Source: Microvirga massiliensis (lineage in GTDB: Bacteria > Pseudomonadota > Alphaproteobacteria > Rhizobiales > Beijerinckiaceae). From it: a stretch of 58,495 nt of DNA. Position 1 is the first letter of the stretch; each line of letters opens with the position of its first letter. The notes below the pieces were generated by a model that did no database searches, was not told where the DNA came from, and was given only the letters and a program-made list of their open reading frames with translations. Shown piece by piece: positions 18,260-26,137 of this stretch. The position numbers and the translations under genes were made by a program. The DNA lies in assembly GCF_001006805.1 (NCBI RefSeq), contig NZ_LN811351.1:574098-632592 (forward strand). Reading direction: 5' to 3'.

Positions 18260-18372
18260 GCATGGCACATCTGACGGGGATGCGAAGCCGGTGAACTCTG
18301 CCTCATGCCGTCCGAAGCGGCATCATGTGCGAGACGGGTTCACGGGCAGCACGTGAGGTCGCTGTCCCCCTC

Positions 18373-19182
18373 TCACTCCGCGCCATGGCCCGCCAGCCGC
18401 TCGATTGCCGCCGTGAGGGCCTCACGGGATATTTCTCCGATGTGCACGGACTGGAGACGTCCGTCCGCGCCGATGAAAAGCGTCGCGGGCAGACCGGGCA
18501 TGCTGTAGTGACGGGCAACCTGCCGGTGCGGGTCGAGGAGCACGTTGGGCAAGGCGAGATTCTGGCTCGTGAGATAGGTTTCGATTACCGAGCGGCCTTC
18601 GCCCTGGTTCACGAACAGAAACGTCACGTCCTCCGCCGTCGCCGCGAGTTCCGCCATCATGGGCATTTCGCGCCGGCACGTAGGGCACCAACTCGCCCAC
18701 AGATTTACCACAACCGGGCTGCCGTTGGTGGAAGCGAGCGCGACGGGAGGAGCATCCATTCTCTCCATGGCGAGGCTCGGCATCGGCGTCGCGGGCGTGG
18801 CGCTCGCGAGTTGCCAGACAAGATTCCAGGAAAAGACTGCTGCTACCAGCGCGACCACCGAACCGAGAATGGCGCGGCGCGTGCGCAGGAGAATGGCGGA
18901 GGATGCTGCCACGGCGATAGCTGCCCAGGGCCAGGAGAAGCCTCCCTGCCATACGGCGAAGATGCGCCATGGCTCCGCCGCGAAATTCGCCGCGTTCTCG
19001 ACGACATGCCCAAAGCGGGCCGCAACCAGCCCCGTGATCATCGCCCAGCCGGACCAGGCTCCGATGCGTGAATCCAGACGGGAGGACATGATCGAAGACA
19101 CGATCATGAAAACGACGAATCCGATCACTGCGGCGAGACGATCGCCGGCGAGCAGGAGAGGGCCAATCGAGACAGCTTGCAT
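18373..19182 (-). CDS. Lgt-like membrane domain fused to a TlpA-type thiol:disulfide reductase
   Basis: The 269-residue protein has an N-terminal membrane part (about 1-125, four hydrophobic helices) whose start, GPLLLAGDRLAAVIG, resembles prolipoprotein diacylglyceryl transferase. The catalytic Lgt signature appears to be missing. The C-terminal periplasmic domain (about 140-269) is a TlpA/ScsD-like thioredoxin fold with active site WCPTC (Cys166, Cys169) and the cis-proline loop GLPATLF. It probably keeps envelope thiols reduced. A PmrA-like box lies 23 bases upstream of the start, in the short gap after the histidine kinase gene. Confidence 0.85.
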   Translation of the reverse strand: MQAVSIGPLLLAGDRLAAVIGFVVFMIVSSIMSSRLDSRIGAWSGWAMITGLVAARFGHVVENAANFAAEPWRIFAVWQGGFSWPWAAIAVAASSAILLRTRRAILGSVVALVAAVFSWNLVWQLASATPATPMPSLAMERMDAPPVALASTNGSPVVVNLWASWCPTCRREMPMMAELAATAEDVTFLFVNQGEGRSVIETYLTSQNLALPNVLLDPHRQVARHYSMPGLPATLFIGADGRLQSVHIGEISREALTAAIERLAGHGAE

Positions 19183-19204
19183 GAATGCAACTGCGGGAAC
19201 CCAC

Positions 19205-19221
19205 CTTAAGGCAGCCTTAAA
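19205..19221 (-). promoter_or_regulatory. PmrA-like response-regulator box 1
   Basis: CTTAAG (19205-19210), five bases, then CTTAAA (19216-19221) fit the direct-repeat pattern YTTAAK-N5-YTTAAR bound by PmrA/QseB-type OmpR regulators. It sits between the kinase gene and the TlpA-like gene, upstream of the latter. A near-identical box precedes the regulator gene itself. Confidence 0.7.
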
Positions 19222-19236
19222 GGTCGCCGACCCGGA

Positions 19237-20640
19237 TCAATCCCGGGCGGCCGTCGCACGCGGTTTCGCCTCTTCGACCATCTCGAGTTGCTTGGCGCAC
19301 GGGACGAACCCTGCGCACACACCCGATCGATCACTGCGGTTGCGAAGAAAGAAAGTGGCGTTGGCCTGCTTGAGCGCTGCCTCGACGATCGCAAGGCCAA
19401 GTCCACTGCCGATGGCGCTGCGATGCCGCCCGCGAAAGAAGCGATCGGTGATCCGACCGAGTTCCTCGTCCGGAATCCCAGGCCCCTCGTCCTCCACCAC
19501 AATGGCGGGCGAGCCGGCTTTGGAATCGAGAAACCACCTGACCACGCCACCTTTCGGAGAGTGCTGAACGGCATTCTCATGAAGATTGCGAACGGCGAGA
19601 TGGAAGAGTTCGCGGTTCATCCGGATCGTCGTGCGATAAAGCGCCGGATCAATGTCGACCGTGATCTCCGAATTCAGCGTCCCGAGCCCCGCCACGATGT
19701 CTTCGATGGCTTCCCCGATCTGGAGCTCCTCCTCCTGGCGCGCATCGTTCCTCGCATCGAGCTCCGACATGGCAAGGAGCTGGCCAACGAGGCGGGTCGT
19801 CCGGTCGACGGCGAGGAGGGTTTGTTGCAGGGCGCCTTGCCGCGTCTCCGGATCCTGGGCCGCCAGGGCAACCTGCACCTGCGTGCGCAGACCGGCGAGG
19901 GGCGTGCGAAGCTCGTGGGCCGCAAAGGCCGTGAAGTTGCGTTCGTGCTCGCGGGCAGCCGCGACTTTTCTGAACAGGCCGTTCAAGGCATCGACGACGG
20001 GACGGATCTCGGAAGAGGCGTTGCCGAGCTCGATTTCGCTCAAGTCCTCCGGCCCGCGCCCCTCCAGGCTGCGCGTCATCCGACGCAGCGGCAGCAGACC
20101 TCGTCCGACGCTGGCCCAGATCAGGAACGCGAGCAGCGGGATGATCAGGGCTGCCGGGAGGAGTAGGCCCTGGACGAGATCGGCCACGAGGCGGTCCCGC
20201 AGATCGAGCCGGTCGCCGACGAGGACCCGTATGCCTCTGTCACGATCGGCGACGGCATAGACGCGCCAAATCTCGCCATTGACCTCCTGTTCCGTGAAGC
20301 CCTGCACCTCGTTTGACAGCTCAGCCTCGGGCGCGCCGCTGGAGCGGCCGATCAGCCGCCCATCGAACGACCAGATCTGACAGGAGAGCTGGCGCTCGTA
20401 GAGGTGAGCGGTTTCCGGAAGGGGGACGCGAACCGGTGGAAGTTCGGCCCTGGCGGAAAGTGCGATGTCTCCGCTCGTCACGAGCGAGCCGACCATGCGC
20501 GCTGCTTCCATCAAGCGAGTGTCGAGGACGCGCTGCAGCTGGCGCTTGGAATCGATGTAGATCCAAGCCACATCGCAGAGCCAGATGAGGCTCGTGGCTG
20601 CAATCAGGATGACGAAAAGCCGCGTACGAATCGAGGTCAC
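19237..20640 (-). CDS. sensor histidine kinase (QseC/PmrB-like)
   Basis: The 467-residue membrane kinase has a first TM helix at about 8-30, a periplasmic sensor of about 125 residues, a second TM at about 155-180 and a HAMP region. The dimerisation helix carries the phospho-accepting histidine in FAAHELRTPL (His about 242). The catalytic domain has an N box (HENAVQH), G1 (VEDEGPGIP) and G2 (GSGLGLAIV). GTG 20640 directly follows the response regulator stop (one-base gap), so the two are translationally coupled; the frame is open further upstream, inside the regulator gene. The periplasmic sensor has one cysteine (LSCQIW). Its neighbours suggest a copper or thiol-stress signal. Confidence 0.93.
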   Translation of the reverse strand: MTSIRTRLFVILIAATSLIWLCDVAWIYIDSKRQLQRVLDTRLMEAARMVGSLVTSGDIALSARAELPPVRVPLPETAHLYERQLSCQIWSFDGRLIGRSSGAPEAELSNEVQGFTEQEVNGEIWRVYAVADRDRGIRVLVGDRLDLRDRLVADLVQGLLLPAALIIPLLAFLIWASVGRGLLPLRRMTRSLEGRGPEDLSEIELGNASSEIRPVVDALNGLFRKVAAAREHERNFTAFAAHELRTPLAGLRTQVQVALAAQDPETRQGALQQTLLAVDRTTRLVGQLLAMSELDARNDARQEEELQIGEAIEDIVAGLGTLNSEITVDIDPALYRTTIRMNRELFHLAVRNLHENAVQHSPKGGVVRWFLDSKAGSPAIVVEDEGPGIPDEELGRITDRFFRGRHRSAIGSGLGLAIVEAALKQANATFFLRNRSDRSGVCAGFVPCAKQLEMVEEAKPRATAARD

Positions 20641-20641
20641 G

Positions 20642-21301
20642 TCAGGTGCTCCGAAGGCGGTAGCCGAGGCCGCGCACGGTCTCGATGGCATTACGCCCGA
20701 TCTTCGCCCGCAGGTTGTGCACGTGCACTTCCACGGCGTTGCTCTCCACGTCCTCCTGCCAGCCATAGAGGCGTTCGGCGAGTTGATCCTTGGAGAGCAC
20801 CGCTCCTGGATGCCTCATCAGAGCCTCGAGAACGGAGAACTCGCGGCGCGACAGGGCGACCGGCTCGCCATCCATTTCCGCGGTGCGCTGGCCTGGATCG
20901 AGCCTGATCCCATTCCAGGTCAGGGTCGGGGAGGCCCGGCCGGCAGCCCGCCGGGAGATGGCTCGCAGGCGCGCCGCGACTTCATCCAGGTCGAAGGGCT
21001 TGCCGAGATAATCGTCCGCGCCGGAGTCGAGTCCTCCGATTCGATCGGCCACGGTGTCCTTGGCGGTCAGGAGGAGGACGGGCGTCGGGTCCTGCCGGTT
21101 GCGCAGCTCGCGCAGGACGTCGAGGCCGGAACCGTCCGGCAACATCAGATCAAGGATGATAGCGTCGAAGCTGGAGGCATGGAGCGCTGCCCGGGCGTCT
21201 TCGCAAGATGCCACCCCGTCGACCGTGAAGCCGTGAAGGCCGAGGCCGACCCTCAGGCCATCGAGCAGCACGGAATCGTCTTCAACCAAGAGAATTCGCA
21301 T
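20642..21301 (-). CDS. OmpR-family response regulator (QseB/PmrA-like)
   Basis: The 219-residue regulator has a receiver domain (1-115) with acidic pair EDD at 8-10, phospho-acceptor Asp51 (LDLMLPDGSG) and a conserved lysine in GKPFDLDE. A winged-helix DNA-binding domain follows (about 125-219, ESNAVEVHVHNLRAKIG). It is first in the operon with the kinase. A PmrA-like box lies 32 bases upstream, shared with the divergent dsbD gene, so autoregulation and control of dsbD are likely. The target set is inferred from box positions. Confidence 0.94.
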   Translation of the reverse strand: MRILLVEDDSVLLDGLRVGLGLHGFTVDGVASCEDARAALHASSFDAIILDLMLPDGSGLDVLRELRNRQDPTPVLLLTAKDTVADRIGGLDSGADDYLGKPFDLDEVAARLRAISRRAAGRASPTLTWNGIRLDPGQRTAEMDGEPVALSRREFSVLEALMRHPGAVLSKDQLAERLYGWQEDVESNAVEVHVHNLRAKIGRNAIETVRGLGYRLRST

Positions 21302-21332
21302 GGGGTCCTCCGCCGGGCTGTCCCGCGCCAGG

Positions 21333-21349
21333 CTTAAGGCTGCCTTAAG
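21333..21349. promoter_or_regulatory. PmrA-like response-regulator box 2, divergent promoter
   Basis: CTTAAG-GCTGC-CTTAAG is a perfect direct repeat with five-base spacing, in the 95-base region between the divergent regulator and dsbD genes. It matches box 1 in 15 of 17 positions (CTTAAG-GCAGC-CTTAAA). Confidence 0.75.
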
Positions 21350-21396
21350 GTTGGCCGGGCGTGTGCAACGAGATTGGTTTCATTGCGAGGTCTCCG

Positions 21397-23256
21397 TTGT
21401 CTCAGGCCGTTGCGAGATATTGTTTCCTGCTTGTAGCGTTCGCTTTCTGGGCTGTTGGAGCCGCGGCTCAAACCCGCATCCCCATGCCCGATGAGGTTTT
21501 CGATCTCCGCGTGACGCGGGACCCTGATGGACGCGTCCTGCTCGACTGGTCGATTGCTCCGGAAACCTATCTCTATCGTGACAAAATCCTGGTCACGTCG
21601 TCGTCCGACGATCGCAAGCCGATCGAGGTCGAAACAAGCCCCGGCAAACTGAAGGACGATCCCACCTTCGGCGAAACCGAAGTCTATTACGGATCGGCAC
21701 AGGGGACGGCGTCGGCCGATGCTTTGGCCGCGGCCGGTGTGACGGATGCGATACACATCACCTATCAGGGCTGCGCCGAGCTGGGGATCTGCTATCCCCC
21801 TGTGACGAAGTCGGTCGATCTGACGACGCTCGCGGTCGCGGATGAGGAGCCTCGGAGCGGGGACTCCGGCAGCCTCAGTGCAACCTGGGAGGCTGCGCCG
21901 GTGAAGTCCCTGGCTGCTGGCGGTGAGCAGATTGCACAACCCAAAGCCACTGCGGTCGCCCTGGAGGAGGGGACGAACGGATGGATGAGCGGAAGTCTCG
22001 CATCCGTCCTGGCCGCGTTCGTCGGATTCGGCCTGCTGCTCGCATTCACGCCGTGCGTCTTTCCGATGATCCCGATCCTGTCGGGAGTGCTCGCCGGGGC
22101 TGGCGACCGGCTATCGATGGGGCGCAGCTTCGTGCTGTCCGGAATCTATGTTCTCGCGATGGCCGCAGCCTATGGCCTTCTCGGTGTCGCGGCTGCATGG
22201 TCCGGCCAGAACCTGCAGGCTGCCTTGCAGACGCCGTGGGCGCTCGGTGTCATGAGCGCAATCTTCGTCGTGCTGGCCCTTTCCATGTTCGGGCACTTCG
22301 ATCTTCAACTCCCGGCCTCCTGGACGACGCGGCTCGCGCGCGGCACCTCCGGGAGGGGAGGGGCACTTCCAGGCGTTGCGCTTCTCGGCTTCGGCTCTGC
22401 CCTGATCGTCGGGCCCTGCGTGACGCCACCGCTCGCAGCCGCACTTCTCTACCTGGCCCAGACGGGCGATGTCGGGCGCGGCGCGGCGGCCCTGTTCGCG
22501 TTGGGCATCGGTATGGGGCTGCCGCTTATCGCGTTCGGAATGCTCGGCGCGAATGCTCTTCCGAAATCGGGACCGTGGCTGGTCCGTGTGAAGCAGGTTT
22601 TCGGCGTCGTTTTCCTGGGTGTCGCGATCTGGATGATGTCGCGCGTCGCGCCTCCCCAGGTGACGCTTGCCCTGTGGGCGTTCCTCGCCATCGGCTCCGG
22701 CGTCTTCCTCGGGGCGTTCGACGCGCTTTCTCGGTCCGACGGTGCCGCCCACAGGCTCACGAAGGCAGCGGGTATTGCAGCTGTCCTTTATGGTGGGACC
22801 TTGATCATCGGATCCGCAGGCGGTGCAACGGATCCGGTCCAGCCCCTTGCTTTTCTGGCTCGAGGGTCCGGGTCTGCCGAATCCACTGAGCTTGCCGTCA
22901 ACCGCATCACGGCGCCCGAAGAGCTGGACTCGGTCGTTCGCACGGCGCAACGCGAAGGCAGACCCATTCTCGTCAATTTCACGGCCGAATGGTGCGTGAT
23001 CTGCAAGGAGATCGACCGCACCGTGTTCTCCGACCCGACCGTGCAGGCACGGCTCCGGAACGTCACGTTCGTTCACGCGGATGTGACGGAGTACAATGAA
23101 GCAAGCCGTTCGCTGATGCAGCGCTTCGACGTCGTGGGGCCGCCGACGATCCTCTTCCTGGACCGCGGAAGCGGTCAGGAAATCACGGCGGTTCGCACGA
23201 TCGGCACGATCGGCGTTCAGGGCTTCCTGGAGAGGCTCTCGCTCTCCGGCGCGTGA
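21397..23256 (+). CDS. dsbD: thiol:disulfide interchange protein DsbD (ScsB-like)
   Basis: It carries electrons from cytoplasmic thioredoxin across the inner membrane to periplasmic thiol proteins. A signal peptide (FLLVAFAFWAVGAAA) precedes a periplasmic alpha domain with the cysteine pair CAELGIC. The eight-helix beta domain follows, with its two redox cysteines in FTPCVFPMIPILSG and GPCVTPPLAA, then the C-terminal thioredoxin domain with AEWCVICKE. TTG 21397 is preferred because GCGAGG lies six bases upstream and the signal peptide is well formed; GTG 21361 would add 12 residues and overlap the likely promoter. It is first of a run with two further periplasmic redox genes. Confidence 0.93.
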   Translation: MSQAVARYCFLLVAFAFWAVGAAAQTRIPMPDEVFDLRVTRDPDGRVLLDWSIAPETYLYRDKILVTSSSDDRKPIEVETSPGKLKDDPTFGETEVYYGSAQGTASADALAAAGVTDAIHITYQGCAELGICYPPVTKSVDLTTLAVADEEPRSGDSGSLSATWEAAPVKSLAAGGEQIAQPKATAVALEEGTNGWMSGSLASVLAAFVGFGLLLAFTPCVFPMIPILSGVLAGAGDRLSMGRSFVLSGIYVLAMAAAYGLLGVAAAWSGQNLQAALQTPWALGVMSAIFVVLALSMFGHFDLQLPASWTTRLARGTSGRGGALPGVALLGFGSALIVGPCVTPPLAAALLYLAQTGDVGRGAAALFALGIGMGLPLIAFGMLGANALPKSGPWLVRVKQVFGVVFLGVAIWMMSRVAPPQVTLALWAFLAIGSGVFLGAFDALSRSDGAAHRLTKAAGIAAVLYGGTLIIGSAGGATDPVQPLAFLARGSGSAESTELAVNRITAPEELDSVVRTAQREGRPILVNFTAEWCVICKEIDRTVFSDPTVQARLRNVTFVHADVTEYNEASRSLMQRFDVVGPPTILFLDRGSGQEITAVRTIGTIGVQGFLERLSLSGA

Positions 23257-23305
23257 CGCCGCCGCGCTCGCTGACATTTCATCCTAATCCTGACGGAGTC
23301 AATCG

Positions 23306-23758
23306 ATGCAGCGTCGAACGTTTCTCGCGTTCGCGAGTCTCCTGCCGGGGCTGGCGATCCTTCGCAATCCAGCTCAGGCGCAAGCTCCTGATCCGGCATT
23401 CGTTCGCGTCACGACACCGAGAGAGTTCGAGAGTGTCGTCAGGCGTGCCCGGGAGCGGCGGAAACCGATACTCGTCTACGTCTCGGCCGAATGGTGCCCG
23501 ATCTGCAAGAGCATCGAACGGCGGGTGTTTGCTCATCCGGTCATCAAGATGCGCCTCGCGAGCATTGCACTGGTCCGCGCCGACGTGACCGAACTCTATG
23601 ACGGCAGTCGCGCGCTCATGGAGCGATTTCGCGTCGCCGGGCCGCCGACGATGTTCGCCATCGATCCGAAGAATGGGAGAGAACTCCCTCGCACGCGGCT
23701 CGTCGGAGCGGTGGACGCCAATCTCTTCCTCGACACGCTGAACATCGCCGGCCTGTGA
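23306..23758 (+). CDS. periplasmic thioredoxin-like protein (DsbD gamma-domain-like)
   Basis: The 150-residue protein has a twin-arginine-like or Sec signal (MQRRTFLAFASLLPGLAIL) and a thioredoxin fold with AEWCPICKSIE (Cys64, Cys67) and cis-proline loop AGPPTMFAI. Its body resembles the C-terminal domain of the DsbD encoded just upstream (EFESVV--A--R-KPILV--SAEWC-ICK-I), so it may have arisen by duplication of that domain. It lies 49 bases after dsbD and overlaps the next open frame slightly. It is probably an electron acceptor of DsbD. Confidence 0.9.
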   Translation: MQRRTFLAFASLLPGLAILRNPAQAQAPDPAFVRVTTPREFESVVRRARERRKPILVYVSAEWCPICKSIERRVFAHPVIKMRLASIALVRADVTELYDGSRALMERFRVAGPPTMFAIDPKNGRELPRTRLVGAVDANLFLDTLNIAGL

Positions 23759-23799
23759 CGGCTCCAAACAAGCCCAATTGCATTCACCGGAGTGAACTG

Positions 23800-24429
23800 A
23801 TGCGCCGTTCTACTAAATTCACTTTCTCTGCCCTGATCGTCGGAGCGTCCCTTGCTTTCGCACCAGTATCCGACCCGGTGCGGGCTCAGGAAAATTCCGT
23901 CACGGCGGATATGATCCTGAACGATCCCGGGGCACCGGTTGCGGGCAATCCCAGGGGTGACGTGACCATCGTCGCGTTCCTCGATTACAACTGCCCGTTC
24001 TGCAAGCAGTCGGCGCCTGCTCTCGAGAAGCTGGTCAAGGCCGACGGCAACATCAGGTTGGTTTACAAGGACTGGCCCATTCTCACGCCTGCATCCTTCC
24101 ACGGGGCTCAACTGGCGCTCGCAGCCAAATACCAGGGAAAATACGAGCAAGTGCATCATGCCCTGATGGGCATTCCGGGCCGCAAGATCAGCAAGGAGAA
24201 GATGACCGAGGCGGTTCGAGAATCGGGAGTGGACATCGACCGCCTGAACCAGGACCTTAAGCAGCACGGTGCGGAAATCCTGGAGCTTCTCCAACGCAAT
24301 CTCGCGCAGGCCGATGCTCTCGGTCTTCAGGGAACGCCCGTCTACCTGATCGGTCCGTTCCAGGTCGCAGCGGCGCTCGGCTACGAAGAGTTCAAGCAGG
24401 TCGTCGCCGACGCGCGTGCCAGGCAGTAG
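23800..24429 (+). CDS. DsbA-family periplasmic disulfide oxidoreductase/isomerase (ScsC-like)
   Basis: The 209-residue protein has a signal peptide (about 1-27, cleavage near VRAQ) and a DsbA/DsbG-type thioredoxin fold with an inserted helical domain. The active site is DYNCPFCKQSAP (Cys65, Cys68) and the cis-proline loop is QGTPVYLIG. ATG 23800 is chosen for the GGAGTG seven bases upstream. Together with the TlpA-like and DsbD-like proteins it makes up the gene set of Scs (suppressor of copper sensitivity) systems. Whether it works as oxidase or isomerase cannot be told from sequence. Confidence 0.9.
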   Translation: MRRSTKFTFSALIVGASLAFAPVSDPVRAQENSVTADMILNDPGAPVAGNPRGDVTIVAFLDYNCPFCKQSAPALEKLVKADGNIRLVYKDWPILTPASFHGAQLALAAKYQGKYEQVHHALMGIPGRKISKEKMTEAVRESGVDIDRLNQDLKQHGAEILELLQRNLAQADALGLQGTPVYLIGPFQVAAALGYEEFKQVVADARARQ

Positions 24430-24474
24430 CAGGTTCCTGGCGTTCGCCTGCGACTCAGCACCCGCCTCGACAGG

Positions 24475-25140
24475 ATGATGATGCCCAAGCCCACACGAAC
24501 GGCCGGTCTGCTCCATGCGTGCATCGTGTTCGCCGCATTGGCGGCCTGCAACACGAGTCCTCCACCGCGCCCGGCTGCGGCTCTGCCTGCGGTCGATCCA
24601 GCGATAGCCCGCCGCTATGCCGCGATCCACGACGACAAGCATCCGGTCCCGGGAGTTGATCCTGCGGTCCTCGAGCCACGCAACGTTCGCCAACTGGTGG
24701 ATTTCCCGACCTCGGAAGAGCCGGGGACCATCGTTGTCGATCCCGAGGCACGATTCCTCTACCTCGTGCAGGAAGGCGGCAAGGCGCTTCGCTACGGGGT
24801 CGGCGTCGGCAAGGAGGGTCTGGAGTTCAAGGGAACGGCATCCGTGAACCACAAGGCCCAGTGGCCTCGTTGGACGCCGACCCGGGACATGATCAAGCGC
24901 GAGCCGGAACGCTACGAGCGGTGGGCCGGCGGAATGGAAGGCGGTACCGACAATCCCCTCGGCGCTCGTGCCCTGTACCTGTTCAAGAACGGCAAGGACA
25001 CGCTCTACCGAATCCACGGCACCAACGAGCCGGACACGATCGGGCAGGCTGTCTCCTCCGGCTGCATCCGGATGATGAACCAGGATGTGATTGACCTCTA
25101 CCGGCGCGTGCCGAACGGCAGCAAGGTGGTGGTCCTGTGA
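24475..25140 (+). CDS. L,D-transpeptidase (YkuD domain) lipoprotein
   Basis: The 221-residue protein has a lipoprotein signal with lipobox LAAC (Cys25) and a Pro/Ala-rich linker. The YkuD catalytic domain contains IHGTNEPDTIGQAVSSGCIR, with catalytic His and Cys (about 197) in the right spacing. It makes 3-3 or protein-anchoring crosslinks in peptidoglycan. The N-terminal part (VDPAVLEPRNVRQLVDFP) is common in rhizobial members. It follows the redox genes on the same strand; the catalytic cysteine would need to be kept reduced, which fits its neighbours. A second, broken L,D-transpeptidase gene of another subfamily follows. Confidence 0.92.
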   Translation: MMMPKPTRTAGLLHACIVFAALAACNTSPPPRPAAALPAVDPAIARRYAAIHDDKHPVPGVDPAVLEPRNVRQLVDFPTSEEPGTIVVDPEARFLYLVQEGGKALRYGVGVGKEGLEFKGTASVNHKAQWPRWTPTRDMIKREPERYERWAGGMEGGTDNPLGARALYLFKNGKDTLYRIHGTNEPDTIGQAVSSGCIRMMNQDVIDLYRRVPNGSKVVVL

Positions 25141-25195
25141 GGTCGGGTAGCCCTCCGACGCCACTCTTCCGGGTCACTAGGATGGCTGCGACGCG

Positions 25196-25560
25196 GTGGC
25201 GATCGGCGGAGCGCTGGCGGGGTGCGTGACCGTTGGTGATCCGAAGCACCAGCACCCCGTCCCCGCGAAGCTTGTGGCGGCCATGCAGAGCAAGGGCATG
25301 GCTGTCACCGATCCCATCCTCATCCGCATGTTCAAGAAGAGAATGAGCCTGAGGACTGGAAGCAACAGGGCAGGCGAGTACGCCCGCCTGAAAACCTTCT
25401 GCCGAGGGTCCGGGCAGTTGGGGCCAAAGACCGAGGAGGGGGACCGTCAGACGCCGAAAGGATTTTATACCGTGCGCGGGCCAGACGAACCCGAACTCCG
25501 CCTTTTATCTCTCATTCGGTCTCGGCTCCCCAAACGAACTGGACCGGGCCTTGGCCCAGT
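25196..25560 (+). pseudogene. YafK-type L,D-transpeptidase remnant, frameshifted and truncated
   Basis: The frame from GTG 25196 gives a lipobox-like ALAGC, then LVAAMQSKGMAVTDPILIRM and GDRQTPKGFYTV, which match the N-terminal half of YafK-type transpeptidases. After about 25478 this frame loses similarity. The next frame over continues the family pattern (NPNSAFYLSFGLGSPNELDR), so a one-base indel has broken the gene. Similarity stops near 25560, before the catalytic His/Cys region, where a fragment of another gene begins on the opposite strand. No functional protein is expected. Confidence 0.75.
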
Positions 25561-25720
25561 GGGACCGAAGTCGCCCCTCAGCGTCTTGAGCTCGTATTGC
25601 TCAGTCTCGATCTCGCATGAGGTGCGAAATCCGAGACGCGGCAGGATCGGCAGGGGTGGGCACCAACCCTGCACCGCATGCTGGAACAGGAAGGCCATGA
25701 CGACGGTCGGCACGATCCGC
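25561..25720 (-). pseudogene. fragment of a DUF2892-like membrane protein gene
   Basis: On the minus strand this stretch encodes AFLFQHAVQGWCPPLPILPR followed by LGFRTSCEIETEQYELKTLRG. This is nearly the same as residues 90-135 of the intact protein at 15913-16371. The N-terminal half and the last 20 or so residues are missing. It abuts the truncated YafK remnant, so the junction near 25560 looks like a deletion or recombination scar. Confidence 0.75.
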
Positions 25721-25741
25721 GCAAGGACCTCCTGCACATAC

Positions 25742-25757
25742 ATTAGATAATGCTAAA
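25742..25757 (+). promoter_or_regulatory. AT-rich inverted repeat before the persulfide operon, probable ArsR operator
   Basis: ATTAG-ATAATG-CTAAA contains the inverted repeat TTAG-N6-CTAA in an AT-rich island, unlike the GC-rich surroundings, and a further CTAATAT follows at 25768-25774. It lies about 30 bases before the ArsR gene. BigR-type repressors bind AT-rich palindromes of this kind. Confidence 0.6.
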
Positions 25758-25786
25758 TAAGCATCACCTAATATGAGGCAGAGGTG

Positions 25787-26122
25787 ATGGTTGCCCCCAA
25801 ACTGGATTTGGAGACTTTCGAGAGGCAGGCCACCGAGGTCGCGGACGTCCTGCGCGCGCTCGCGAACGAGCGGCGCCTGATGATCCTGTGCAAGCTCGTG
25901 GAGTGGGGCGAAGCGAACGTGACCACGCTCGCTGACGCCGTCGGGCTGTCGCAATCGGCCCTATCGCAGCATCTCGCCCGGATGCGGGACGAGGGGATCG
26001 TCGCCTTCCGGCGCGAAAGCCAGACGATCTGGTACCGGATCGCCGATCCCCGCATCGAGCAGCTCTTCGCCACGCTCTACAGCCTCTACTGCAAGCCGGG
26101 TCGCCCCAGGAAGCGCCCCTGA
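25787..26122 (+). CDS. bigR: ArsR-family repressor, persulfide-sensing BigR/SqrR type
   Basis: The 111-residue winged-helix repressor carries LSQSALSQHLARMRDEGIV in the recognition region. It has only two cysteines, Cys35 (LMILCKL) and Cys102 (LYCKPG). That is the pair and spacing of BigR and SqrR, which form a di- or tetrasulfide bridge with reactive sulfur species and then release DNA. No ArsR metal motif (CxC) is present. ATG 25787 is preferred; GTG 25784 is the alternative. It is first of a six-gene sulfur operon. Confidence 0.88.
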   Translation: MVAPKLDLETFERQATEVADVLRALANERRLMILCKLVEWGEANVTTLADAVGLSQSALSQHLARMRDEGIVAFRRESQTIWYRIADPRIEQLFATLYSLYCKPGRPRKRP

Positions 26123-26137
26123 CCTTTGGAGTTCATC

